DNA of 64,000 nucleotides from Pyrocephalus nanus (taxonomy: Eukaryota > Chordata > Aves > Passeriformes > Tyrannidae), in contig CM076266.1 of assembly GCA_038380795.1 (NCBI GenBank), forward strand, positions 15,722,145 through 15,786,144, written 5' to 3'. Shown piece by piece: positions 40,101 to 51,895 of this stretch (its first letter is position 1; the number at the start of each line of letters is the position of its first letter). The translations under genes were made by a program, and so were the position numbers. The notes under the pieces were generated by a model that worked only from the letters and a program-made list of their open reading frames with translations, was not told the DNA's origin and did no database searches.

Positions 40101-41249
40101 AGAAAACAGATGACTCAAAAATTTTTATACAATTTTTTCTACTTCAGCTCCAATACTACAAAGAAAGAACCAAATCCTGTCTTAAATTATCTCTGTGTGA
40201 TACAAAGTAGCAGCACATTCCTTAATTTAATAGAATAATAATATTGATAAGTACTGAGATGGTGTACCTATTTTGCAAAGTTATGCCTAAGGCTTTGTTC
40301 CATTTTAGTTAGATAAAGTGTATTAAACTAACCTGCTTAAACCAACAGACCCTGTTTACATTTCCAAGCTGTAGGGAAGAAACTTTAGTAGTGCAGAGCA
40401 CGTTGTTGTAACTACAGACATAGTAGTCCCAGATATACACACAGCACACTTGAGCTAATGCAGAGACTTGTGTAGATGTGACCCAAGTTACTGCTACTGT
40501 AAAATTCTGACACCGGCATTGCTCTATGTGATAGAAATAACAGGCCAATCTCTCACCCACTGGCCAATGTATAGTCCACAATGGGAATCAAAGACACACT
40601 TGTCAACCCATTATAGTGCAAAAGTTACACAGAAAATGAAAAATTGGGATGATTTTTCCAGAATTTGGAAATAACTCTAGATTCTGCCGTAAATTAGCAA
40701 GGATTATGTGTATATGTTTACTTATTGCATCATCTTTTTAACCTCTTCCCCTGCTATGTGCCAACATCAGGCTTTCTTCCGTAGGAGTTTCATTTATCAC
40801 ATAAACCAAGATATAAAAGAGAGGAAAAGAAAATATGTCCATATACTTTATAAACCCGTCATCAAGACTTCAAGTGACACTATTCCTCATTACCTTTACA
40901 GAGAGGAATTTACTGGTATGCCATATCCTTCCCAGGGGATAATCCCATGCCAAGGGCAAAGCTGAATGCTACAGAACGTCACACCCACCTCTGTTTCTCT
41001 GAACAGCAATGCGTACCAGCACTTTTCAAAAGGGGCTGCCTGGCAAATGCACTTCTCACCATTGCATTTCTTCAGCTTCTTTGTATCAGAACTTCAAAAT
41101 ACAAATTTCAGCTAACGACTTTCCCAATAGCTACTTCACCTGGCTCCAGGCATTCATTTAGAAGGTGCTTAGCACCTTTTGGTCACAGAATCCTTCTGAC
41201 AATAGATTTTTTTCAATTTTATTTCACAGACCATCTCACGAAAGCCACT

Positions 41250-41265
41250 GGGGGGGGGGGGGGGG
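41250..41265. repeat. Poly-G run (16 G)
   Basis: Sixteen consecutive guanines followed by AAATTTT. Such runs can form G-quadruplexes and are hard to sequence, so the length may not be exact. Confidence 0.9.
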
Positions 41266-43563
41266 AAATTTTGACAGGGCAGCTCAATACAGCAGCAGAA
41301 AATTTAGCCTTTCTTTTCTAAGAGCAGTCAGCTCAAAGAGGTCACTGCAAAGGAAGGATAAATCTGGCCGCCAGTGCTTATTGTCATTCTCCAAAGGCAA
41401 GAGGATGTCTGCCCTTCAAAGGAGGGAGTTGTTTGTAAAGAATCCTGCTAATGACACTTAGGATAATCAGTGCAAACAGGTCTTTCTACTTCTGGGCTCC
41501 ATGCCATCTGCTCGTTCAGAGGTCGATAGCTGAAGGCAGGGCACTCGAGGGTTTTGCTGCTTTGGGAGGTTCAGGTGGGAATACACCTCCGGGATGGGAG
41601 GGTTTATGATTAGGGAGAGTGATCCAACCTTTCATTTGAAAAGTGTGAATTTAGCAAACTTGGACTCTTTATGGTGCTGTATGTTAAGTAATGACTGGCT
41701 CCAGCCCTGAATCTCTTATAAAGTTTCCCTTCAGATCTTTCTAAATGAGAGTTTGCTTGCGTGATAATGAGGTGAAAACTGGATGATGGTCCACTTCTAC
41801 TGCTGAGCTTGTAAAGGCCCTGTGAAATGGGGTCCTGACCTGCTTGGTTGGTATTTCCACACCATATGTTCTTAAAAACAGTCTCCCTTGTCCATGTTCA
41901 GTGAGCTAGGTGCTCTACAAACTAGTCATGGTGCACTCAGCGGTACTGCACGCTCACATGTCTCCCGGACAGTATCTCCTGTCTAGTGATGTTCAGAGCC
42001 ATGGACTGCTCTCTCCTGTCACTTCATGGTCACTCATCTGGTACCCTTTCCTGCAAAATGGTGTGTCTGTGCTGTAGAGTTCAAGTTCTGTTGGTGGTCT
42101 CACATCAAAGAGCTGTATCTGGGAACACAAATAAAGGCTCAGAAGACTGACCGGGGACACTGGCTGTGAGACTCTTGAGCCTTTGATTTCATGCTCTTAA
42201 GGCAAAGGAACTTTCTTTAAAGAGTCAGTAAAGCATTTTGACACAAGCAGGGCATGGAGAAAATTTGCAGTAATGGAGTATAAGGTATCCAAGGTACAGG
42301 GATATCAAGAAAGACAGAAGAATATCTTAAGACTGGAGTTTAAGGCCTGAACACCAAAACCCTTGGGGGGAAAAAATAAAAACAGCATAGCTGCTCTTTG
42401 GACCTTCTGGAAGTGTTTTACTGGTGAGAGCAACTCCAGACTCCAGGCTACACCAGAAAATCCCAGCCCTTCAACTAAGCTAATTGACTTAGTATTTTGG
42501 CAAAGTGTTTACTCCCCCTTTCGCCTCTTTTACTACCTTTTCTATTTCGATGCTGTAAAATTCAACTAACTTCTAAAAAACAAAATCCTTCCTTTTTTCA
42601 GTGTTTGTTAGACCTTCTCCACCTACTTAATGACTGGCTGGAACAGCAGCAAGGCCAGGAATGCTTCATGCTCTGGGCACTCACTAATTGGGTTGTTAGC
42701 AGACTAGAGAGACAGGAGGAGATGAGGAAAAGCACTGCTATTATAAGCCACTGAGTGTAAAGAAAAAGAAAGTGAAATAAAAATGGAATTGTTATGTTAG
42801 GGAAATTACGGTACTTAACGCCCTATTTTTCTGAAAAAATAGCTCCCTTAGGACATCTTGCAAGCACTAAAAGCAAAATAGGCCAGAAATATAACTGGCT
42901 TTATTTTTTATAGCAAACTGAGGAAAAAAAAAAACAACAACAAAACATTTCCTTTTATAAAACAAATCGTCAGCCCCCACCCTCCTCTCATTTGACGATG
43001 GTGGAGGCTGTGAAGAACCACTTGCGGCACCCAGGCTCAGTTTGGGTTAGCTGGGAACGCTGACCAGAGGAGTCCTTACAGACACTGCCAACGTGGTGTT
43101 GTCTGAACTGTCTCGCACATAGTTCTTGCAGGCTGAGTGACACAATGCAGGGTCCAGCCTGGGTTTTTTTGTGCTCCTAAGACTCAGTGACATCTCGGTG
43201 AAGGAGCCATGCTCCCGCACACCCCCCGGGGCTGCAGCACCATCTGCACGTGCTGTTGCAGGAGCAGAGGGTTAAGTTCTTTGGAGAAGGGGCCACAGGA
43301 GCCTGTGGTGAGATGGCTGCAGATCAGCTGTGTTTGCAAGCTGTCTGCACAGTGTCTGTGAAAGCACATCAGCCACAAGCAGGTGCGATGGGCTCTCCAC
43401 TGGCACTGCTAGGGAGAATCCAGACCGGACACATGTAAAGCTTCAGGAGTAAGACAAAGTGGCAGCTTGGTTCATGCCACAAGAAGCACACAACACCACA
43501 GTGCTGCAGGGCCAGCAGTCAGAGCTGCCTAAGCCCCTTGCTCACTGCACTCCTGGAGCTATG

Positions 43564-43700
43564 ATCACAGAATCATAGCACGGTTTGGGGTTGGAAGGGA
43601 CCTCAAAGATCATCTGGTTCCAACCCCCGCTGTCATAGGCAGGGAATCTTCCACTAGACCAGGTTACTCAGAGACCCATCCATCCTGGCCTTCAACACCT
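43564..43700 (-). mobile_element. CR1 retrotransposon 3' end, short copy
   Basis: On the plus strand the segment begins with 'atcacagaatcatag' and the 'ggttggaagggacctc' block. It continues through 'tcttccactagaccagg' to 'ctggccttcaacacct', the reverse complement of the CR1 3' region. About 137 bp remain, a typical severe 5' truncation. Similarity to the avian CR1 consensus looks high, so it is relatively young. Confidence 0.95.
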
Positions 43701-43903
43701 GGTCCTTTGCACCAAGGGAGCCAACCCTGGGGCAAGCCATGCATGTACAACAAAACAAAGGCTTGCTCCCTCCCCTTCCTCATCTCCCAGCACCAGGAGG
43801 GCAGTGGGAATCAGGACTCATTCATAGGGAAATCTTATCCATTCACCCCAGGCTTCCTGAGTTTGCTCCATGATGGGCTTTATACACGTGTCTGTGAGGT
43901 TTG

Positions 43904-43984
43904 TTTGTCTATAAGTGCATGTGTGTACAGATGTGTTTGTATGGGCTTGTGTGTCTATAGGTGTGTGTGTACAGGCACGTGTTT
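43904..43984. repeat. Two-copy TG-rich tandem duplication, period about 46 bp
   Basis: Copy one (43,904-43,938) and copy two (43,950-43,984) share 'tctata', a TG-rich stretch, 'tgtgtacag' and 'gtgttt', with a 2-bp indel and a few substitutions. Confidence 0.65.
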
Positions 43985-44545
43985 ACTGCCAGCCTTCCCT
44001 GGCCCCTCTACAAGGTGTGAATTTCACCTCAGGTGAATTATTTCTCCAGGGATTACATAACAAAGTGATTGTGAAAATACAATCGTCTGTGTTATAGAAA
44101 CTTAACAGAGCCCCTGGAGTCTTTAAATTAAAACATTGCACTCAAGTGTTTTTTGCCATGTATCTCCTCCTACACACGGCTCATTCTAGTCTGAAAAATA
44201 AAAGGGCAGGACAGCTTCCTACAGGCTTTCAAAGAGAAGATCCTACCCTAATTAACTATAATCTTGTTCAGACGGCATTTTCCTTCAAGATTCAAAGACT
44301 AGCAGGGGGCTGGGGCTAGGCAGAAAAGGAGATTATTAAAACTTTAATAACATGAGCCTTTGAACCTTTCAAATTCTTTACAATTTTCTCACATCTCTAA
44401 CCCAGATGTCTGCATTTAAAAACTGTGCCAACAAACATGAACTTTTTGTTTACGCTTTTATATATTTCAATGAACAGCCTTTTTAAAAATGATAGGAAAC
44501 ATCATGCTTGCAGTTCACAAGGCCGGATGACAAGGCTAAAGATTT

Positions 44546-44588
44546 AAAAAAAAAAAAAAAAAAAAGAGGAAAAAAAGACAAAGAGGGT
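44546..44588. repeat. Poly-A (20 A) leading into purine-rich tract
   Basis: Twenty adenines followed by GAGGAAAAAAAGACAAAGAGGG. A simple low-complexity tract. Confidence 0.9.
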
Positions 44589-44758
44589 TTTGCAGGCACT
44601 GTTTCCAGAAGGTAAAGCTGTTTTAGGAGGCACAGGCAATGCCTCCACAGAGCTCCAGGCAGAGTTGGAACAAGAAATGGTTTTCCTGTTCAGTAAACAA
44701 TTTTAAGAGTTCAAAAATGTTCTCATGCTGCATCAGAGCATAGCAGAGACCTTGAGAA

Positions 44759-44800
44759 TTTTTTGTTTTGTTTTGTTTTTTGAAAGAAAACAAAAAAAAC
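44759..44800. repeat. T-rich then A-rich low-complexity inverted pair
   Basis: A (TTTTG)n-type run is followed after a short spacer by AAAACAAAAAAA, so the two halves can pair over about 11 bp. It most likely arose from low-complexity expansion. Confidence 0.75.
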
Positions 44801-46446
44801 CTCTACACATGCCTGTAAAAAAAGTGCTCATTGAAGTGAGCACAGTGCAATGAAGGCTGCTGCAACCAGTGTTTCTCCAGAGTTGTGATAAACCCTGAGA
44901 TGTAACATGGGCAAGTTTCCTTCTCTAGGAGACTCTTATTGCTTACCAAGGGAAGAGCAGCCTCAACAGCAAAGCTGTGGAAAGGCACCTCCAGCAGCCC
45001 CAGCAAGAAGGACAAGGGCCGCAGGCCTATCCCACCAGGAATCCATCAGACCCACCCCATCAGCATCATTTCTGCAGAATGACTTTTGTCTGGGCTGGAT
45101 ATGGTATTTCCTTGTGTAGAACTGAGTCAAAATTGGCATGCTGCCATCCAAAACTTCTGATACAAGGAACAAAAGGCTCTTCTGTCCAGTGCTCTCTGCC
45201 AGCTCCAATTGCAGTTCAAGGGAAGGACCAGAGTCTCACTCATGCTGTACGGTCCCAAAGCCAATCTAACCCTGCAAGATCTCACCAAGAGAATAAAAAT
45301 GGCAGCTATTCTGACAGGCACTGCACTGTAGCTTTTCCAGAAGGCTAGGAGGGAAAAAACCCTTTCCTTTCTACAAGGATTGCCCTGGGATCCACTGGCC
45401 AACGAGTTCAAATCATCACAATCACTCCAGCTTTTGAAAACATGTAGTTGTTCAAACACAAGTATTTGTTATGACTTGCTTCCCAGTCCCACAGTAAGAG
45501 CAAGGGAATGAGCTATTTGCCAGCCAAAACCTCAAGGAAGCCTCGTAACAATGCTAGAGCCCTGCTGTTGGTCTACATGCTGGTCTGGCTCCAAGTGGCC
45601 CAGGGTCTTCAGGGCTTTGCTGAAAATGTAGCAAACAACCTCAGACCTGCAAAGTGCCTTTTCTTTGGGCCAGGGATGGCAAGTTTGAGTGAGGATCCCT
45701 AAACAGGCGTTTAGAACATATCAGGCTGGAAATCATTCCTGCTTCTCCTGAGATGAGCATGGACAGGCACCCTCCAAACTCCTGACTAGTCACCTCACTG
45801 CTTTTGTCAGAAACATTTATTGCTTCATCTTTCACTTCTGTTTCTTGTTGTTTAAGGACCAATGTTTTCAAAATCTGAAAGGTCGCTAGAAACAGGACTC
45901 CTTGGCAGAGCACATAGCCAGCAGGTATGTCAACACATGCCACATGCCAACAAGGCATTTTGTCTCAGGGAGAGCTGGAAATGGCAGAAGTCACCAATGT
46001 CCCCAAGAAAAAAACTTCAAGTGGGCTTCAAAAAGACCATGCCCACATCCAGACAAACTGTTCATATAGATCTCCAGTGTAATGGTATTTAATCTTTTCT
46101 CCCTAATGATCATTTTCCAGTTGTCTCTCTAAACTTAAACAAAAAAAGTGAAAGCGATTTATTTAACTGTTTCTTTCAGAATATGACTGGTAAAATATAT
46201 CTGCCAGTTATGTGTAAAGATACACTTTTGTGGTTTCTATGCAGATAAACCAAACGCTTAGGTTAATCAATGCACCCATACAAGACTGAAGTAGGAAGTA
46301 GAGTTCAGAATTCCCTGAGCAGGTGTTATTGACCTGCACATGTACCAGTACCCAGAACTGCAGCAGAGTTTGAAAAAAAAAAAAAGTGTTGTGACTTACA
46401 CCTCTATGTTTGAACCATTTTGAGTTCAAATCTTGACATGCAATGC

Positions 46447-46489
46447 ATGTGGAAACACATTAGAGCACATGCTCTAATGTGGAAACACA
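46447..46489. repeat. 26-bp palindrome framed by 13-bp direct repeats
   Basis: ATGTGGAAACACA occurs at 46,447-46,459 and again at 46,477-46,489. Between and overlapping them, CACATTAGAGCA (46,456-46,467) and TGCTCTAATGTG (46,470-46,481) are exact reverse complements with a 2-base centre. The direct and inverted repeats overlap, so a single 30-bp duplication would not by itself create the palindrome. Confidence 0.8.
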
Positions 46490-47387
46490 GTGTCATTGCA
46501 CTCACAACGCTACACCCAGGATCCCCAAAGCCTGCAGCTCAACTCCTGATTTCGCTGTTCTGCCCCCACATTTCACTCCTCAAAGGAGGGATAATAGCAC
46601 TTCTGTCCTATCACAGGTCTACAAGGAAAAAGAAGTTCAAGATCCTGATGAAGTGTTCGGTTGCCACAGTGATGGGGCACTATACATCCCCATTCTTTCT
46701 TTCATGTGCAAGACAAAGTATATTGAGAACCTGAGAGCCACTCAGGAGGTCACAACTGATCAAAGGGTGCTTTTTTTACCACTTACTGCAGGGCTGCCCG
46801 TGGTGAGACCCAGGTATCTGGTGCACACAAGGCACGGGGTCCTCACCGCTCACGGCAGTGGGTGCCAACATCAGTGGCAAAGGCAGCACGAAGGTGACCC
46901 AACTGATGCCTGAGTTGAAGCCAGCCTGTGAATCAGAGGTGGCCCTTAAGCACAGCAGGAACATCAGTGTTTGCTCATGCCACAGCTTCTCCCATTTGCA
47001 TCCTGCCATAGCTCCACTGAATCAAAAGGAATGAGAAAATACTTCTGTGCCCATGACAGGAATACCCAGCCCTGGGAGAGTCAACACAGAGGATTTAAGT
47101 GAAAGCAGGAGCAGAGTGTTGTAGCAGCTCCTTGTGAAACCCCTCTGGAGACACATAGTCGCCTCAGCAGCGCAGGGACCTGCGGGTTCTCACAGACCCT
47201 CACCCACAGGGCACAAAGGATAGAACTGGGCAACACCCCACAGAGGAGTGAGAGCTTCCCATGCACCCATCCAGACTACAGGAGCACTGACAGCCCTTAA
47301 ACTGTGTGGATTTTGTTCTGAATTTACTGAAGACGAGCAACTGCCCAGGAAGCATTGCTCAAAAGGTGTCACTTGGCTCCTCACCCA
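46490..47387. other. Unique non-coding sequence, no gene recognised
   Basis: No gene supported. A 144-codon open frame at 46,479-46,913 (plus) overlaps other frames and resembles nothing I know. Confidence 0.65.
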
Positions 47388-47596
47388 GGTTCTTCACCCA
47401 GAGGGTGGTTGGGCACTGGAGGAGGCTCTCCAGGGAAGTGGTCACAGCACCAAACCTGACAGAGTTCAGGAAACGTTTGGACAATTCTCCCAGGCACATG
47501 GTGTGATTCCTGGGGGTGTCCTGTGCAGGGCCAGGAGTTGGACTCCATGATCCTTGTGGGTCTTTTCCAACGCAGGATATTCTATGACTTCTGTGG
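47388..47596 (+). mobile_element. CR1 retrotransposon 3' end, plus-strand copy
   Basis: Sequence from 'ttcttcacccagagggtgg' through 'cactggaggaggctctcc', 'cagagttcaggaaacgttt' and 'ccaggagttggactcc' to a tail of 'ccaacgcaggatattctatg' matches a CR1-type 3' region in sense orientation. It differs in its 3' untranslated part from the 43.56 and 51.82 kb copies, so it belongs to another CR1 subfamily. About 209 bp remain and no intact ORF is left. Confidence 0.88.
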
Positions 47597-50500
47597 CTCT
47601 TAGAATGTTATATAGTAAACAAATTCACAGTTGGCAGAGAAAGAAAGGGCTCTCATTTTTTTTTCTTTCTTTTTTTTTTTTTTTTTTTATGTTGCTACTG
47701 GATATTATACAACTTGGTCCTGAATTCATTACCTCGGGCTTTCACTTTAAGTGGCTCTTCCAGGCAATCTCCCAGAAAAAGGAAAGCTCATTTCTCAGAT
47801 AAAATGCATGACACGCTCACACCAGCCTACCCTATTACATACCATATCCCCCTTAGTGCGAGACATTAAGGCAGGGACAGACAATCCAGTCCAAGATTTA
47901 TTCTGCTCTAATCAGCTCAGGCTTTGAGAATCTCCTTGTGGATTTGAGCCTGTGTTCAGTAGCTCGTTGACTGCTGTTTTAATACTGAAGCCTTTCCAAC
48001 CCAGCTGCAGTAATTACCCCCACGGAGAATGAGGAATCTCAGTTATAAACTAGCTGGCAAACTTGCAAAAATACGTCTCCTAGAGGACTTAAGGATATTT
48101 CTTTCTGAAGTTAACCCTGTTAAATCACTCCTAAGCTGTCTTCAAATAAAGAATGAACTTTCAGAGTAACCCTTGCTTTGGTTTTAAATGCTCTCTTTTC
48201 CCTTTTTAAGTCAGCTGATCTTTGGAGCCTTCAAATCTATCAAAGCTATTTCAGTTAAATAACCTCTAGTTCTCCTGAAATGGTTCAAACATTCAACAGG
48301 AAAGCTTAGGAGAGACATGAAGAGCTGTTAGACTCTAAGTCAAAGCTTAACATAGCTTGTGCAGAGAATACGTCCTATTATACTTGGCCAGACAGAATAC
48401 TCAACTTGTTTTGTATCAGAGCAGCTTTATTGCAGAGCAAACATTACCTCAAAGCCGTGGTCAGTAGATTCAAATTCAGCTTTAGCATTCATTTTCAGCC
48501 AAAGCTGGTGCAGGTCTACCCCCGAGTAGAAATGGCACTGAGCTGTGCAGCCTCTCTGCTTCAGCTGCCCATGTCCAGTCTGGCTCAGAAGTGACTGGGG
48601 CAATTTGATGACAGCCTCAAAGTAGCTGTGGAAAAGTGTGATGCCTAAAAAGCAAGCAGCCAAGTGACTAAATCCATGATACAGCTAATACCCTCCTTGT
48701 TACTCAGAGGGGAGAAGAGGTGGGTGAGGAACACATACCTGTACGATAATCTGAGTCCTGCGGTCCTGAAGACAACTCCATCCAGGTAAGCACTGAAACC
48801 TCCCTGACCAGCAAAGAGGTGATGTCACCTAAACCTATGTTGTGCTTCCCCTGCAGAAGCAGAGCTCTTGAAGGCAAACACTACTTACCTGGCCTGCACC
48901 TGGCCAACTTGCTGAGGAAATGCAGCTTGTAAAATGCAACTAGCACAGGACTTCCTTCAGAAGTGATTCATACTAATGACTTTTCAAAGCCTTTTTGCTT
49001 TGAGCAAGTAACTGAAAGTTGAACCTAACGTTTTGTTATTATTAAGTATCAGGCAGTGCTGCTGAGAGTGAACTAGGGAGATAAGTCACCAAATCAGCCA
49101 CAGTTAATTATCTTGGCCCTGCAGTTGCTGCCAAAGTCAGGAAAGTTTTATTCAACATGTCAAAAAACCCTTTCTTTGTCATAGAACATCTATCCTGACC
49201 CGAAGGGATGGTAGGAAAGAGAAAGACATTATTCAATTAAAAAATATAATACAAAAATTCATATACACAAAAGCAAAATACCTTCTGTATGAATTAAGCA
49301 GTTCCTAAGAGACATCTTGGAGCAGCAAAGGAGCTGGGCAAACTTTAATAAGGGAATTCTTCAGAGACTGGAGCTTTGCTTTGGTTGCTGGCTGCCTCCT
49401 GGGGAGAGAAAACACTACGGAAATGAAATACGACCTTGCACCATTGTCACAGAGCATTTCCAGTTCTCCCCTCTGCCCATGTGTGTAACCCTTCCTTGTG
49501 TAAGGAGCTCCATTTAGCAGTTACCTGCATGGCAGTGCTTCACCACAGGTGACGTTGCTGCACTCTTTCACCTGGTACACATCAGCCTGTGAGCTCTAAC
49601 AAAACTATTTATTTTTCCCAAAGATTTGAAGAATGTAACCAACTTACAGCATTTGCTCATGGCATCAGAAATTTCATGCAATTCTGAGTTTTGAGATGAG
49701 GCTCTGAACCCACTCCCTGCTCGCACATGCTCTTCCCAGCCACTCCTGCATGGCATGTCCTCCCAGAGCCAGCACGCACCAGGAGCAGGGTCTCATCCCA
49801 GCCAGCCCCATGCCCATGCTGCAGAGCTCACCCTGGCACTGCAGAGTGCCCTTGCCAGGGGGCACTGGGACCAAAGTATCCAGCCCCAAGGAATAGCTCT
49901 GTGTGGATAGAAACCCCCACCAGCACACCTCCCCAGCCTTCCTCCTGATACAGTAATTTCCAGCAATTTGGTCTTCTTTTTTATCTTTTTAATCATCCTG
50001 CCTAAAATAATTAAAGGGTAAAAGCATTCCCCAAATAAAAATGTCAACAATATCTGAGCTTCCCCACTTTAATCTGTACCCCTCTGACAGCCGAAGACCT
50101 TCCTATTAGCACAGTGCCAGGGTGTGATTTAGTTAAATGAATAGCTGATTGTAGAGTAATTACAACCTTCCCTGGGCTCATGATTTTTTTTCAGTTTGTT
50201 TCAATTTCAATTTCCACAAATGGTGGGAAGTCCCTTTTTTTTGTTCCTGCCTCAGTCTGCTGTGGTCCTTCGTTCCCAGTCATAGATTTTTTTAGCCCCC
50301 CCAGTGAAGGGAGGGCTGGATCACCCTCTGGTGTAATTCCTGCCACAGTCATGTGCAATTTCATACAGAATGAGTAAATTTGCCTGTAATTTCACCGTGG
50401 AGCTGTCTCCCGTCTGGATGGCGGCACCATGATACCGTTACCTGTTTATCTCCTGGAGGTACAAGCACTGCTGGCAAGCCCCTGCCCATCACTGTTTATG

Positions 50501-51823
50501 TGCAAGGAGTTAATACCATAGCATTACAGTGCCCCATGGTGAAACTATAATTAGGCAACGGTTTTGTTTTACTGCTTGTGAGCACTCCCTGACAGCACAG
50601 CCACTGGGTGCTTTCCAAACTGCTCCGGTTTCAGGTCCCAACCTGAAATTCTCATTTAGAGGATGACTTTCACTGCTGCTAATCCCTCAAGTACCTCTCC
50701 GAGGCCCTAGCTTGCATGGAGGTGCCAGGGCAAGGGGCTGGACTGGGCAGGGTTGGCACATGACAGGGTGAGCCTCTCTGCTCTGCTGGCTGTGTGCTGG
50801 CAGGACAAAGCCCTAGTACACGGTGATGCTGGTGGGCTGAGCAGGCAGGGCAGGGGGGTGCAGTGCCCCAGCAGCAGAGGTCTGAGCAGCTTGCTGGCCC
50901 TGGGAGCCAGTAGGCTGCTCAGGAGTGTTGGTATGGGCACAGCAGCTCTGTGCCCAGCAGCACCAGTGCCAGGGGGAGGAAAGGAGGAGCAGCTGAACAG
51001 CAACGCTCCTGTCAGGGGAGCTATTTTAAACCATCTTCTTTGTGGGCAGCCCTTTTGGCTCCCAAGAGTGTCTGAGGCAGAACATGCTGGAGGGCAGAAC
51101 ATCAGAGCAGCACTCCAGGAGGACAGACACAGTCTGTCTGCTGGAGCACAGGCTTGCACAGGACCAAGAGGTGCATGCACACTTGCTCATCTGAAACTGA
51201 AGGAACAAACATATCCAAGGCTTCTGTAGTTACCTCAGAGCTCCTGTTATTAAGGCATTTATTTGGGTTTTTTCTCCTCCTTCCAACACCAAACATCCCT
51301 CTTCTCACACAATCTCCATACAAACCATGGAAAACTTCATGGCCCAGAAGGACACCAGCTCACAAGAACCTAATAGAAGAGAAACTGCTCCAAAGCACTG
51401 CTTTTAAGACTACTCAGATGACAGACATGAGCAGAGTATAAGGTGCTAGGGAGGAGAGTTAATGGCAAGAAGAGTGTCGCTAAATCTTTTGCCCACAGTG
51501 ATAGGAAGGAGGAAAGCCAAGAGTCATAAGGGCTGCCTAGCCTTGGTGAAGCACCTCTGCCTCCTTAGTGGGACTCATGTCACCAGCTGGGCAACCAACA
51601 GCCCCTGGCCAGGGCCTGGAAGTCTCTCATGACATGACCAAGGGCTGGGAAGTTGGAAGGGAAGGGTAGAACTGAGCTCTTGAGGTGGATACAGCTGCCA
51701 CTCTACAGAACTGCCTGGTGAGCCCAATCCCCCTCTCCCAGAGGATGCCCACACTGGTGGGATATCTGCTTCCTCATGGCATACTAGGCCCTGTAATCCC
51801 TGACACAGGGCACAAGATCTTCA
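47597..51823. other. Unique non-coding sequence, no gene recognised
   Basis: No gene supported. A GC-rich patch at 50,700-51,200 carries long open frames on both strands (157 and 158 codons). They overlap each other and are of low-complexity composition, so they are not believed. The stretches 47,930-48,070 and 50,360-50,470 look like candidate conserved non-coding elements by composition only. Confidence 0.65.
47656..47688. repeat. Poly-T tract with two C interruptions
   Basis: Thirty-three bases of T with only two C, ending in an 18-T run. Confidence 0.9.
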
Positions 51824-51895
51824 CATATGGCAGGGGGGTTGGAACTAGATGATCTTTAAGGTCCCTTCCAACCCAAACTATTCTGTGATTCCATG
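51824..51895 (+). mobile_element. CR1 retrotransposon 3' tail, plus-strand copy (about 72 bp)
   Basis: The segment 'ggttggaactagatgatctt', 'aaggtcccttccaacccaaa' and 'ctattctgtgattccatg' is the canonical end of avian CR1, with its octamer tail. The insertion is severely 5'-truncated; sequence upstream of 51,824 no longer matches. Confidence 0.95.

Larger units (their letters stand above)
36841..43563. other. Unique non-coding sequence, no gene recognised
   Basis: No gene supported. Open frames reach 124 codons (40,947-41,321, plus), partly reading through the poly-G run. The stretch 41,280-41,480 has a mixed, non-repetitive composition of the kind seen in conserved non-coding elements, but conservation cannot be judged here. 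Confidence 0.65.
43701..46446. other. Unique non-coding sequence, no gene recognised
   Basis: No gene supported. Open frames reach 123 codons (44,977-45,348, plus) opposite a 110-codon frame on the other strand, as chance predicts. The segment 44,190-44,540 is AT-rich but complex, with motifs such as CTAATTAAC and ATTATTAAAAC, and might be a conserved regulatory element. Confidence 0.65.

Noticed and set aside
50707..51229. Overlapping 157- and 158-codon open frames on opposite strands
   Set aside because: Both lie in a GC-rich patch where stops are rare, lack domains, and cannot both be genes; neither shows convincing splice context.
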